A stretch of 64,000 bases of DNA from AWTP1-13 sp963827545 (lineage in GTDB: Bacteria; Pseudomonadota; Alphaproteobacteria; Rhizobiales; Hyphomicrobiaceae): NCBI GenBank assembly GCA_963827545.1, contig CAWHBI010000029.1, forward strand, positions 58,541-122,540, read 5' to 3'. Positions within the stretch are counted from its first letter, which is position 1; every line of letters begins with the position of its first letter. Both the position numbers and the translations under genes were made by a program. Below are positions 43,593 to 52,842 of the stretch, piece by piece. The notes beneath the pieces were generated by a model. It was not told where the DNA came from. It made no database searches and saw only the letters and a program-made list of their open reading frames with translations.

Positions 43593-44165
43593 GCGCTCCG
43601 AGACGCTACGTCCTGCTCGACCGCGACGGTACGGTGATCGTCGAGCGGAACTACCTTTCGGACCCGAGCCAGGTCGAGCTGATCCCCGGCGCAGCCGAGG
43701 GCCTGCGGAGCTTGTCGCGGATGGGGCTGGGGCTTCTGATCGTGACCAACCAATCAGGCATCGGCCGCGGGTACTTCGACGACGCGCGCCTGGCAGAGAT
43801 TCACGGACGAATGTGCGGAATGCTGGCTGACGAGGGTGTCGTGCTCGACGGCATCTACGTCTGCCCGCATACCCCAGAAGAAGGCTGCGACTGCCGCAAG
43901 CCCAGGACCGGCTTGATCAGCCAGGCCGCGGCGCGGCACGGTTTCGAGCCCGCTGAGGCGTTCGTGATCGGGGACAAGGCTTGCGACATTGAACTGGGGC
44001 AGCGGATCGGGGCTTGCACCTTGCTCGTTCGCACCGGCTACGGCGCACAATACGAAAAGGCCGAGGGAGACCAGACCCGACTACGTCGTGAACGACCTTC
44101 TCGAGGCGACGCAGGTCATCGGCTACCTTGTGCGCCAGTCCTCGGACACCATACCTTGCGGATAG
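43589..44165 (+). pseudogene. gmhB: D-glycero-D-manno-heptose-1,7-bisphosphate 7-phosphatase (GmhB), late frame change
   Basis: HAD-family phosphatase. LLDRDGTVIVERNYLSDPSQ holds the two catalytic aspartates. GLLIVTNQSGIGRGYFDD, the zinc-loop CPHTPEEGCDCRKPRTGL and FVIGDKACDIELGQRIGACT follow. After GYGAQYEKAEG the frame changes near 44065. In the next frame the expected tail RPDYVVNDLLEATQVIGYLV leads to a stop at 44165. All catalytic parts are before the break, so activity may be kept even if the change is real. Confidence 0.85.
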
Positions 44166-44196
44166 TCTTCTCGCGCGAGCGAGACAGGAGTGCCTC

Positions 44197-45262
44197 ATGA
44201 TCATTGCGCAGAACACCGTTTCGGATTTCCTTCCTCGGCGGGCGGGACCGACTATCCGGCCTGGTACCGCAAGCACGGCGGCGCCGTGCTCTCGACGACG
44301 ATCGACAAGTACTGCTACATCACCTGCCGATATCTGCCGCCGTTCCACGAGCATCGGATCTCGCTCGTCTACTCGAAGATGGAGCAGTGCAACACGGTCG
44401 ACGAGATCAAGCATCCCGCGGCACGAGAGGTTCTGCGGTTCCTGAAAGTGGACCGCGGCGTCGAGATCCACACGGACGCCGATCTCCCGGGCCGCAGCGG
44501 CATGGGATCGAGCTCCGCCTTCACGGTCGGGCTGCTCCACGCGGTTCACGCGCTTCAGGGCCGCATGGTCGGCAAGCAACAGCTCGCGATGGAGAGCATC
44601 CACCTCGAGCAGGAGGTCCTCAAGGAGGCCGTGGGCTCGCAGGACCAGGTCAACGCGGCGTACGGCGGGCTGAACCACGTGCTGTTCCATCCCAACGGGG
44701 AGATCTCGGTCCGCCCGGTCACGATCTCGCCGCAGCGCATGGCGGAGTTCAACGCGCACCTGATGATGTTCTACACGGGCATCAAGCGAACCGCCGCCAA
44801 CGTCGCCGGGACATTCGTCAACAGCATGGACGACAGAAGCGCCAGCTGCGGATCATGAAGGACCTGGTCGACGAGGGCCTGGCGCATTCTCAACTGCGGA
44901 CACGACATCGCGGATTTCGGCGATCTGCTCAACGAGGCCTGGCAGGCGAAGCGCAGCCTCAGCAGCGACGGTGTCGAACAGCGAGGTGGACGACGCTCTA
45001 TGCGCGGGCGCAGGCCGCCGGCGCCATCGGCGGAAAGCTGACGGGGGCGGGCGGCGGCGGCTTCCTGCTGCTCTTCGTGAGGCCCGAGCACCAGCAGGCG
45101 GTGCGCGACGAGCTGAGCGACCTGATCCACGTGCCGGTCAAGTTCGACTTCTCGGGCAGCCAGATCATCTACTACGAGCCGGAGCAGGACTACTCGGCAG
45201 CTCGAGCGGTCCCGCGCCGTCGCAGACCATCGCGCCCTTCCGCGAGCTCGAAGCTGACCTGA
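44197..45262 (+). pseudogene. hddA: D-glycero-alpha-D-manno-heptose-7-phosphate kinase (HddA), multiple frame changes
   Basis: GHMP kinase. The start MIIAQ is followed in successive frames by RTPFRISFLGG and GTDYPAWYRKHGGAVLSTTI. The ATP loop DLPGRSGMGSSSAFTVGLLH is next, then later ILNCGHDIADFGDLLNEAWQ and AGAIGGKLTGAGGGGFLLLF. At least six single-base frame changes (about 44215, 44250, 44837, 44885, 44970, 44995) interrupt it, yet every family motif is present in order. GGAG stands nine bases before the ATG. The enzyme phosphorylates heptose 7-phosphate at C1. The pattern suggests read errors more than decay. Confidence 0.82.
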
Positions 45263-45313
45263 CAGCGACAGTCACGAGCGATCAGACGCTGCAACCTGCA
45301 GGGAGTGCAGATT

Positions 45314-46255
45314 GATGAGGATTCTGGTCACGGGTGGCGCGGGCTACATCGGCTCGGTGCTGGTGCCGAGCTCTGCTCGACGATGGGCACGAAGTAACGG
45401 TCGTCGACATCATTCATGTACGGGCAGACGTCGCTGCTCGACTGCTGCGTCGATCCGCGGCTGACGCATCATTCGTGGCGACGCGCGGGACAAGAGCTTG
45501 ATATCGAGCTTGGTCGCGAAGCGCCGACGCGGTGCTGCCGCTGGCATGCCTGACCGGCGCGCCGATGTGCGCCAAGGACCCGTGGGCGGCCAAGGCGGTC
45601 AACTTCGACGCCGTCCGCACGGTCGCCGAGCAGCTGAGCCCCGAGCAGATGCTGGTCTTTCCCTCGACGAACAGCGGCTACGGCGTCGGCGAAGCGAACA
45701 TCGAATGCGACGAGGCCACGCCGCTGCGGCCGATCTCGCTCTACGGGCGACTGAAGGTCGAGCTCGAGCAGTACCTGCTCGATCGGGGCAACTGCGTCAC
45801 GTTCCGGTTCGCGACGCTGTTCGGCACCAGCCCCCGGATGCGGCTCGACCTGCTGGTCAACGACTTCACGTATCGGGCAGTGGTCGACCGCTTCGTGGTG
45901 CTGTTCGAGCCGCACTTCAAGCGCAACTACCTGCACGTTCGCGACGGGGCTCGGGCGTTCCGCCACGCCTTGGCCAACTACGACGCGATGAAGGGCCGGC
46001 CCTACAACGTCGGCCTGAGCGACGCGAACATCAGCAAGTGGGAGCTCTGCGAGGAGATCAAGAAGCACGTCCCGGAGTTCACGTTCGTGGTGGCCGACGT
46101 GGGCAAGGATCCCGACCAGCGCAACTACATCGTGAGCAACAAGCGGATCGAGGCCACCGGCTTCAGGACGTCGATCGGCCTGAACGAGGGCATTCAGGAG
46201 TCTCATCCGGGGCTATCAGGTGGTCAGGAGAAATCAGCACGCCAACTTCGGCTAA
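45314..46255 (+). pseudogene. NAD-dependent sugar epimerase/dehydratase (SDR), several frame changes
   Basis: MRILVTGGAGYIGSVLVP is the NAD-binding start of an extended SDR. After several frame changes between 45365 and 45530 (fragments such as YGQTSLLDCCVDP), a long intact frame follows with ADAVLPLACLTGAPMCAKDP. The active-site region PSTNSGYGVGE...ISLYGRLKVELEQYLL (YxxxK) and the substrate region YLHVRDGARAFRHAL are in it. One more change near 46203 precedes the end QVVRRNQHANFG. It probably epimerises or dehydrates the GDP-heptose made by its neighbours. Confidence 0.78.
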
Positions 46256-46267
46256 AGAGGGTGAGTT

Positions 46268-46882
46268 ATGGAGAGAAAAGCTGCACTCGCACACGTCGTA
46301 TCGGGACTTCGCGAAGGGGCCGAGCTACGGATCCAGTTGGCCCAAGACTGGGGCCCGAACATCGTCGACGCCGCGCAGGCGATCGCACAATGCCTAACGG
46401 GCGGGGGCAAAGTCCTGCTCTTCGGCAACGGCGGCAGCGCGGCCGACGCGCAACACCTTGCCGCGGAGTTCGTCGGGCGGTTCGTCCTGGACCGAAACCC
46501 GCTTCCGGGCATCGCCTTGACGACCGACTCCTCGATTCTCACCGCCGTCGGCAACGACTACGGGTTCGATCAGATATTCGTGAGGCAGGTCCAGGCACAC
46601 GGGCGGCCGGGGGATGTCGCCATTGGCATCAGCACCAGCGGGAACTCGCCCAACGTCATCAAGGCCGTTCAGGCTGCGTCAGAGAGCGGGTTGCGCACCA
46701 TCGGCTTGGCGGGAAGGGACGGTGGCGCATTGGCAAAGGCGGTGGAGATCGCCATCACCGTCCCATCCAACAACACAGCTCGCATCCAGGAATGCCACAT
46801 CGCCGTGGGACATGTGCTCTGCGAGCTGGTTGAAGACCACTTGTTCGGGCGACGCCCCCCCGAGCAAGGCAACCGCCGTTAG
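46268..46882 (+). CDS. gmhA: sedoheptulose-7-phosphate isomerase
   Basis: 204 residues with the SIS fold. KVLLFGNGGSAADAQHLAAE, FVGRFVLDRNPLPGIALTTD and VAIGISTSGNSPNVIKAVQA are GmhA hallmarks, as is the C-terminal QECHIAVGHVLCELVEDHLF carrying the catalytic Glu/His region. It converts sedoheptulose 7-phosphate to D-glycero-D-manno-heptose 7-phosphate, the entry step for HddA, GmhB and HddC upstream. The gene is intact. Confidence 0.93.
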   Translation: MERKAALAHVVSGLREGAELRIQLAQDWGPNIVDAAQAIAQCLTGGGKVLLFGNGGSAADAQHLAAEFVGRFVLDRNPLPGIALTTDSSILTAVGNDYGFDQIFVRQVQAHGRPGDVAIGISTSGNSPNVIKAVQAASESGLRTIGLAGRDGGALAKAVEIAITVPSNNTARIQECHIAVGHVLCELVEDHLFGRRPPEQGNRR

Positions 46883-46906
46883 CTGCGACGCGTCGGCGAC
46901 GACGAT

Positions 46907-46990
46907 ATGCGTGCGAACCTCTCGGTGTCCCAGTTCATCTTGTTCGCCAGCCTGGGAGGCATCGGGACGCTCGCTCATTACGCTGTCCTA
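46907..46990 (+). pseudogene. GtrA-like protein, truncated after 28 codons
   Basis: MRANLSVSQFILFASLGGIG followed by TLAHYAVL is the first helix of GtrA-type flippase-associated proteins. It runs directly into IS1595 sequence at about 46986 beginning CTAGAGCAATTCAGCG. It was probably the last gene of the operon before the insertion. Confidence 0.6.
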
Positions 46991-47665
46991 GAGCAATTCA
47001 GCGTTAAGTGGAATCGAGGGGATTCCCAAATCAGCCGGGTTCTGATGCTCTGCCGCGATCTCGACGTGCAGTACAAGACAGCCTTCGTGCTCGCACACAA
47101 GCTGCGCGAGGCATTGGCGGCCGAGACGGCCAAGTTGAGGCTGAGCAACACAGTCGAGGTGGATGGTGCCTATTTCGGTGGCCATGTTCGCCAGGCCAAC
47201 CTCAAAGCCGAGCGTGTCGATCGTCGTCTTCTCCAGAACCGGACGGACAAGCGGCGCGTGGTCGTGGCTGTACGCGAACGTTCCGGGCGGACGCTGGCTC
47301 GGTCGTTTCGCCTGGAATCGGATGGCATTGCCTTCGCACGAGAACGCATCGTCGACGATGTCCGGCACTGGGACGTGCTCGCCTCCTCCTTCACGATGGA
47401 ACGGATTGATCATTCCGAGGCCTACAGCCTTGACGGTGCTCATACCAATCTTGCAGAAAGCTACTTCGCGCGGCTGACGCGAATAATCCGCGGCCAGCAT
47501 CATCGCGTCGAAGCCACCAAGCTCGATGCCTATGCCGCACATGCCGGCTGGCTCGAAGATCATCGCTGGCGGAGCAACGGCGAGCTCGCAGATCGGCTAA
47601 TGCGAAGCGTCTTGGGGTCGCCGGTCAGCGAGACCTGGAGCGGGTATTGGCAACGCGCAGCGTGA
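46991..47665 (+). pseudogene. IS1595-family transposase (N-terminally truncated, right copy)
   Basis: The frame contains YKTAFVLAHKLREALAAETA, VEVDGAYFGGHVRQANLKAE with the first catalytic aspartate, KRRVVVAVRERSGRTLARSF, and the C-terminal block shared with the left copy (ESYFARLTRIIRGQHHRVEA). The N-terminal zinc ribbon is missing. The frame is fused by chance with the GtrA fragment, so the gene is probably not functional. Confidence 0.75.
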
Positions 47666-48069
47666 GCCTGCCGGCTGCTGACCAGACGCAGATACCCTTC
47701 CGTTTCTCGATCATGGTGACAAGTCTGCGCCGCTCGGCATGGCGCAGAGACTGGACAACTTTTGAAGACAACCAAGTCGCGCAGCGGCGTATCCGACACC
47801 TTGAGCTTGCGCTCGCACATGACGCACTCGGCCAACTGGCGCGTGTCGAGTTTGTTATCTGCCTTCAAATGGCGCAAGCAGATGTCGGCGATCTCACTCT
47901 GACGATGTACTGAGCGCGTTCCTGCTCGCCGCCCTCGACCAGACGGATCACAGCGTTGATGTGTGCAAGGTCGTGCAGGGCTTGGGCGATCTTGGCCTGG
48001 TGGCCGCGATGACACCGCTGATCTCGCGCGCGTCTCCTTGAGCGTTTGGATGATAAGCGGATCGGACAT
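47311..48069 (-). repeat. right copy of the 760-bp inverted module
   Basis: Reverse complement of 35080-35839, differing by scattered substitutions and small indels (for example GAACGCGCTCAGTACATCGT against GAACGCGCGGCTTCTTCAAG). Together the copies form long inverted repeats around 35.8-47.3 kb. Confidence 0.8.
47678..48069 (-). pseudogene. hypothetical protein, frame-disrupted (right copy)
   Basis: MSDPLIIQTLKETRA is followed after a frame change by AKIAQALHDLAHINAVIRLV and later CLRHLKADNKLDTRQLAECV. The gene is the same as at 35080-35525, with a further indel in the middle. The shared early break shows common ancestry. Confidence 0.5.
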
Positions 48070-48314
48070 TGCCGCATTGCACCCTGACACTTGGGGCAGT
48101 GCCGGTTGCGGCAGCTGTTGAAGGCGATCACGGTGTGTCCGCACGCTCCGTTCTCGCAGCGCGCAACATGCCCGCCGAGCGCCGCTGTCCGGCAGCGCTC
48201 GATCGCACTCATCACCTTCATCTGGCCACGGCTGACGTGCCCCTTGTTGGCTTCACGCCACGCGGGGCCGTGATCGCGGAGAATGTCCGCGACCTCCAGA
48301 GCTGGACGCTCCAC
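48070..48314 (-). pseudogene. IS91-family transposase N-terminal fragment (zinc-binding domain)
   Basis: MERPALEVADILRDHGPAWR, then GHVARCENGACGHTVIAFNS and CRNRHCPKCQGAM, is the Y2-transposase zinc-finger domain of IS91 elements. The frame is cut at 48070 by the inverted module. The HUH catalytic part is missing. It followed the tyrosine-recombinase gene by 12 bases, the usual two-gene order in this IS91 subgroup. Confidence 0.8.
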
Positions 48315-48326
48315 GATCCTCGGCCG

Positions 48327-49238
48327 CTACGCCGACGCCGGCTCCTTCTTCCTGGTCTTGGGCAACGTGCTCAGATCGTCGAGCGGGCTCACCACGCCGG
48401 AGATCATGCCCGCGGCCACGCGCGTGTAGCGCGCTGTCGTCTCCAACTTGTCGTGTCCGAGCAACGCCTGGATGGTACGAATATCCACACCGCGATCGAA
48501 TAGATGCGTCGCGAAACTGTGCCGAAGCGAGTGCAGGTTCACCGCCTTCTTGATCCCTGCTGCATCCGCTGTCTCGTGGAACAGCCGGTTGAGTTGACGC
48601 GTCGTCAACGGCTCACCCGGCTTGCGGCCCGGAAACAGAAGCCGATCCTGCGACGACATCATCGCGTCCCAGCGTGTCGGCCGTGCCTTCCACCACTCCC
48701 GCAACATGCCGAGCGTCTCCGGCGACAGCATCACCAGCCGATCCTTCCGGCCCTTCGACTGCTCGACCCGAATGATGTTCTGGGCGCTGTCGATGTGCTT
48801 CACCCGCAGCCTGATCACCTCGCCCGCACGCAAGCCCGCGCCATAGCCCAGGCTCAGCAGCAGTCGGTCTCGCAGACAGCCGGCCATCGCCAGCAAACGC
48901 TTCGTCTCGTCCTGACTGAGGATCAGCGGAACCTTCTCCGGCTCCTTCATGTGAAAAACTTCGGACACCAGGTCCGGCCGCCGCAGCGTCACCCGGAACA
49001 GGAACTTGGCCCCGCTCATGATCCGATTGCGATTGGGGATGCTCAGACCACTCTCGATCAGGTCCAGCTGGAACAGGCGAACATCGTCCGGCGTGGCTGT
49101 CGCCGGCGAGCGCTTCAGGTACGCCGCGAACCGCTCGCAGCTCTCGATGTGGCTTCTCTGCGATGCCAGCCCGAACTTGCGCGCTGTCATGTCCTCGATC
49201 ATGCGCTGACGTAGAGGATTGGTGGTCGTGGTGCTCAT
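48327..49238 (-). CDS. tyrosine recombinase of an IS91-type element (XerD-like)
   Basis: 303 residues from the ATG at 49238 with CAGGAG upstream. Residues 1-100 are the SAM-like DNA-binding domain. The catalytic domain shows GYGAGLRAGEVIRLRVKHID (Arg), HSLRHSFATHLFDRG (His-x-x-Arg), LLGHDKLETTARYTR (His and Tyr). Such recombinases precede the Y2 transposase in a subgroup of IS91 elements. The gene looks intact although its partner is truncated. Confidence 0.88.
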   Translation of the reverse strand: MSTTTTNPLRQRMIEDMTARKFGLASQRSHIESCERFAAYLKRSPATATPDDVRLFQLDLIESGLSIPNRNRIMSGAKFLFRVTLRRPDLVSEVFHMKEPEKVPLILSQDETKRLLAMAGCLRDRLLLSLGYGAGLRAGEVIRLRVKHIDSAQNIIRVEQSKGRKDRLVMLSPETLGMLREWWKARPTRWDAMMSSQDRLLFPGRKPGEPLTTRQLNRLFHETADAAGIKKAVNLHSLRHSFATHLFDRGVDIRTIQALLGHDKLETTARYTRVAAGMISGVVSPLDDLSTLPKTRKKEPASA

Positions 49239-50203
49239 AACGATCTCCTGAGTGAGGTTGACGAGACCTCGATCCTCAGGTGTTGGCCTCAACGGCCCGT
49301 TATGACTTTCCTATCAACAGGTTGGAGACCTCGAAGAGGGCGCTATCGCGGTAGCGATTTCGTCCCTTGGCACATCTCGGACCTGGGTCCGTCTGCTGCG
49401 AAATGTCTGTTAGTTGGGCCAAAGCGGACGCGCGCACCAGCCAGCGAGAGATAGCGCGATCTTTCCTTGTCGAACTTGAAAGCGTGGACGACGGAGAGGG
49501 TGATGCCCGTACTTTGTCCCACCCAACGAAAACAATAAGCTATATCAACCGCTTATGAGGAATTCTTTGGTGCCCAGGAAAGGGGAGAGAAAATCGAAAT
49601 ATAACAATAACTTACGGAAACGATGGGACAGCAAAACCTTCCGTATCGTTCTAGGAGATTCTTCGACCGATTGTCCCACCTCAGAGCCACGCGATTTTTC
49701 GCGCCTGGGCGACCATTTGGTCCAGCTCTTGGGAGCTCAGCAGCCTTCGGCTGGGCGCGGCTGGACCGGACAATGTGAGGCGCCGTCTGCGGAAGAGAAA
49801 AGGTCACACCGGTGTGTCCCACGAGGATCGCGAACTAATAAGGTCGCGGGAGTTGCGTCAGGAACACCGCGCACCTACTTCACGCACCCAGATCCTTCAC
49901 GCGCCCAGACCATCTCGGCTCTACGAACGTCGTGACGAATGCCGATCCGACATTCGGCTTGCTTGCTTCTGCCTGACACGACGAACGCTCTGGCAACGCA
50001 TCAAAACCTGTCGTCGTGTTGCCCAGGAATGAAAGGCGTTGTAGGCTTCCCATTGGGTGTGTGTTTGTATCAAGCCACTGGCTGCTGCAGCCATTGATCC
50101 GGAACCGGTATGGCGTGGACCTAGACCTCTGGCGCGTGCCTGTTCCGAAAAATCGGCGGGCCGGAAGCATTTGGCCGAATGAAGTGGCTATGAGGGGGCA
50201 AGC
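49239..50203. other. about 960 bases without a supported gene
   Basis: Only weak open frames. The left part is the flank of the IS91-type element. The stretch 49540-49680 is AT-richer than the surroundings. A 21-base sequence at 49563-49583 recurs at 61110-61130. The repeated TGTCCCA/TGGGACA words near 49520-49820 have no clear structure. Confidence 0.45.
49563..49583. repeat. 21-base direct repeat, copy 1
   Basis: TTCTTTGGTGCCCAGGAAAG plus G, found again at 61110-61130 in the same orientation. It may be shared gene-end debris or an element boundary. Confidence 0.4.
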
Positions 50204-51156
50204 ATGGAGAACTGTAGTTCAGATGTACTTAATGTCAGATTCAGAGGGAAGACAACTAGCGTTCCCGCCGTGCGGGTGGGCGGTGTAACCGTTATCTCGA
50301 CAGGGCAATTCCTAAGAATAGGCGAAATATTCGACGAATATTGGCTCCCACGTGAGTTGCTACCATCTTATGACCTTGTGATTGCGGAGCTAATAAAGAG
50401 GGGGGACAGACCCGATATCTTCACTTTTGCGCAGCGGGTGCCTGACGTTGGCCTTGCGTATAATTACTATCACGATTTCGACAATTATGCTGTTCTTTCT
50501 CTCCCGATTTATGACGAGTGGCTGCAGCGAAAGATCCCGCGGACGACCAGGCAAAACATACGCGCTAGTGCAAAACGGGGAATTGTCGTCCGCGTATCTG
50601 CCTACCATGACGATTACGTCGGAGGAATCATGTCAATATACAATGAGACCCCAGTTAGGGCGGGAAAGCGATTTTGGCATTTCGGAAAAAACTTTGAGAC
50701 GGTCAAGGCCGAGACCGGGACATATGCGGAGCGTAGTACATTCCTGGCTGCTTTTAGGGGACAAGAAATGGTCGGTTTTCTTAAGATTGTTTGGGATGTG
50801 CACACTGCAGGAATAATGCAGATACTGTCGAAGACGTCGGCTCGTCCCTGTAGGCCGAACAACGCCCTATTGGCGGAGGCGGTCAGACAGTGCTGCCTTC
50901 GGAATGTAGGTTACCTGCTCTATGGGAATTTTGACTACGGCCAAAAATTCGGAGATTCACTGACGAATTCAAGCGGAACCATGGATTTATTCGAATGGAT
51001 GTGCCAAGATACCATGTCCCGCTCACAAGACGGGGGTCTCTTGCTCTCCGATTGGGTCTCCACAAGAATCTCGCAGAAAGGGTGCCGGAGCCGATCGCGG
51101 CTCAACTTCGAGGCTTCCGGGCAAAGTGGTATAATAGGCTCGCTCGTGGGGCATAA
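50204..51156 (+). pseudogene. FemAB/GNAT-like acyltransferase with one frame change
   Basis: MENCSSDVLNVRFRG... contains the GNAT fold: KIPRTTRQNIRASAKRGIVV, AAFRGQEMVGFLKIVWDV and PNNALLAEAVRQCCLRNVGY, then YGNFDYGQKFGDSLT. The frame changes near 50966. The proper tail EFKRNHGFIRMDVPRYHVPL, then ALRLGLHKNLAERVPEP, ends at 51156. Proteins of this kind transfer acyl or aminoacyl groups and sit in surface-polysaccharide loci. The longer open frame to 51394 is out of frame. Codon use is AT-richer than its neighbours, a sign of recent transfer. Confidence 0.7.
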
Positions 51157-51362
51157 GCTGCTGCGCGGTTATGCGTGGTGGGGCAGCGCTGAAGCCCCTG
51201 GCCATTCGCGGCTGCTGCGGCGTGTGTGCCCAGTCCCCGAGGACAAGGTCCACCGCCTTTGTAACTCTCGCTCTGAACCTGTGAGACTGTCGAGGGCCGG
51301 TGGGGGCAAGACGTTCGAACTCCGGGCCCGAGCCCGTCCTGCGCACTGTAGCGCCCGGCCGT

Positions 51363-52448
51363 TCAATTCGGCTTCAAGGCGCGCTCATAGATGAAGCTTG
51401 CTAACAAGTTCGCGCCGATCTCCGACCAGTGAACGCCGCTCTCGCCGAACAATGCCTGTCGGTCTCCCTTGTAGGACTCGATGATCTCTTGCGAGTCAAG
51501 CACCACTACGTTGAGTTGACGCGCAACCTCAGCGCCCTGCCGTGAGTACTGCAACAGCCGTCCGTTCACGCCAACCGCGGGCAGCCCCCCCATGATCACA
51601 TAGATGGGCTTGGCTCCGTGCGCCCTGATCAGGACGATAAAATCTTGCAGCGTCGCATTGAAATTCTTGCTTACGACCGGATCGAGGCCCCCACTATCGG
51701 TCGTGGGTTGCGGAGGGGCAACGTGGGTCTCCAAGCCATTCGTGTTGCGGCGACTATGGAGCCATGGCATAGCGACGTGCTCCCAAAATCCGACAGTTAC
51801 CGAGTTACGTCTAAGCCATTGCGCTTGCTTGAGGTTGCGCGAAAACAGCCCAGTCTTGCCGTCCTTCAAAGCCTGCTCGAGGCTCACACCTTCGTCCTTC
51901 AGCAGCGCGGCATTGGCTTCCTCGTTCACGCCTGAATAGATGATGACAAAATCAGGTTTAAGCTTGGGCAGATCACGCTTTGCCCGCGCGAGCTCGTGGC
52001 CGATCGACCACAGGATGGCGCCGCCGTTCAATACTTGGTCGGACGCATTGTGTTCTTTGCGCAAGATCTGCTGGAGTCGAATGGGCCAGGCTAGATCGGT
52101 CGGTAGATTGTAGCAGAACGTCGTAGAGCCTCCATACGCAATCATCCTGAGTGCATTCGCCGGCTTCGGCTCGATGACGTTTTCCTTGTTGCGGAACCCA
52201 AGACTGTTGGTTTCTGACTTCCTACTGTAGCTGTTGGCGGCGTGGATTGCCCCAAGCTCGCGATCGTACTTCCAAAGGCCCCAGGTCTTGCCAATGACGC
52301 CATATTTGAGATGCATAATGGCCCGCCCGACGCCTTCGACGCCAAGAATGAAAATGATCGGCAGTCCGACGATCATAAAGAAACCAAAAAGGATCTTCTT
52401 CCAGACTGGCAGATCAGGCATCTTCGCCGTGTCAGTCACCGATGCCAT
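51363..52448 (-). CDS. membrane-anchored SGNH-type hydrolase/O-acyltransferase
   Basis: 361 residues from the ATG at 52448. The helix ILFGFFMIVGLPIIFILGVE anchors the protein. The periplasmic domain has the SGNH blocks AYGGSTTFCYNLPTDLAWPI (Ser), VIIYSGVNEEANAAL (Gly/Asn) and GVHWSEIGANLLASFI (His). The usual Asp three residues before the His is Ser, so the triad may be altered. Proteins like this modify or release acyl groups on exopolysaccharide. The frame continues upstream to 52886 without support. Confidence 0.7.
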   Translation of the reverse strand: MASVTDTAKMPDLPVWKKILFGFFMIVGLPIIFILGVEGVGRAIMHLKYGVIGKTWGLWKYDRELGAIHAANSYSRKSETNSLGFRNKENVIEPKPANALRMIAYGGSTTFCYNLPTDLAWPIRLQQILRKEHNASDQVLNGGAILWSIGHELARAKRDLPKLKPDFVIIYSGVNEEANAALLKDEGVSLEQALKDGKTGLFSRNLKQAQWLRRNSVTVGFWEHVAMPWLHSRRNTNGLETHVAPPQPTTDSGGLDPVVSKNFNATLQDFIVLIRAHGAKPIYVIMGGLPAVGVNGRLLQYSRQGAEVARQLNVVVLDSQEIIESYKGDRQALFGESGVHWSEIGANLLASFIYERALKPN

Positions 52449-52842
52449 CCCCGATTTCAGCTGCCTTTTCGCTCGCTTGCGCCTTAGTAGCTGACGACGC
52501 GCGGAGATCAATCGCGAGCAGGGCCACGTCATCGCAGAATGCCACACACAAGCGGCATCTATCAAGCCACCGCCCAGCGGCGCGTCGGGTATTGGCAGAT
52601 TTTGTTCTCTAATTCCGGGATGGGCGTCAAGCTCTCCGCGATCGTCCCTTGCCAGGCCCACTGTTCTCTCCGCGATGGGGTTGGCCCCTCGCATGATGGG
52701 TTGAGATGAAGCTGGCGGATCAATGTTGACAGTCGCGGTCGCCCGATAGGGGCGCTCGCATAAAATCTGTCGACCTCGCCATCTCCGTCCCGGCAGGGAC
52801 ATCATTTCCCGCTTCGCAGCAGGAACCTGATAGCCGTCGTGC
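52449..52842. other. intergenic stretch between the SGNH gene and IS110
   Basis: About 390 bases. It should hold the SGNH promoter and the end of the IS110 element. No gene signature is seen on either strand. Confidence 0.4.

Noticed and set aside
51157..51394. C-terminal extension of the acyltransferase frame to 51394
   Set aside because: It is out of frame after the break near 50966. The natural tail ends at 51156.
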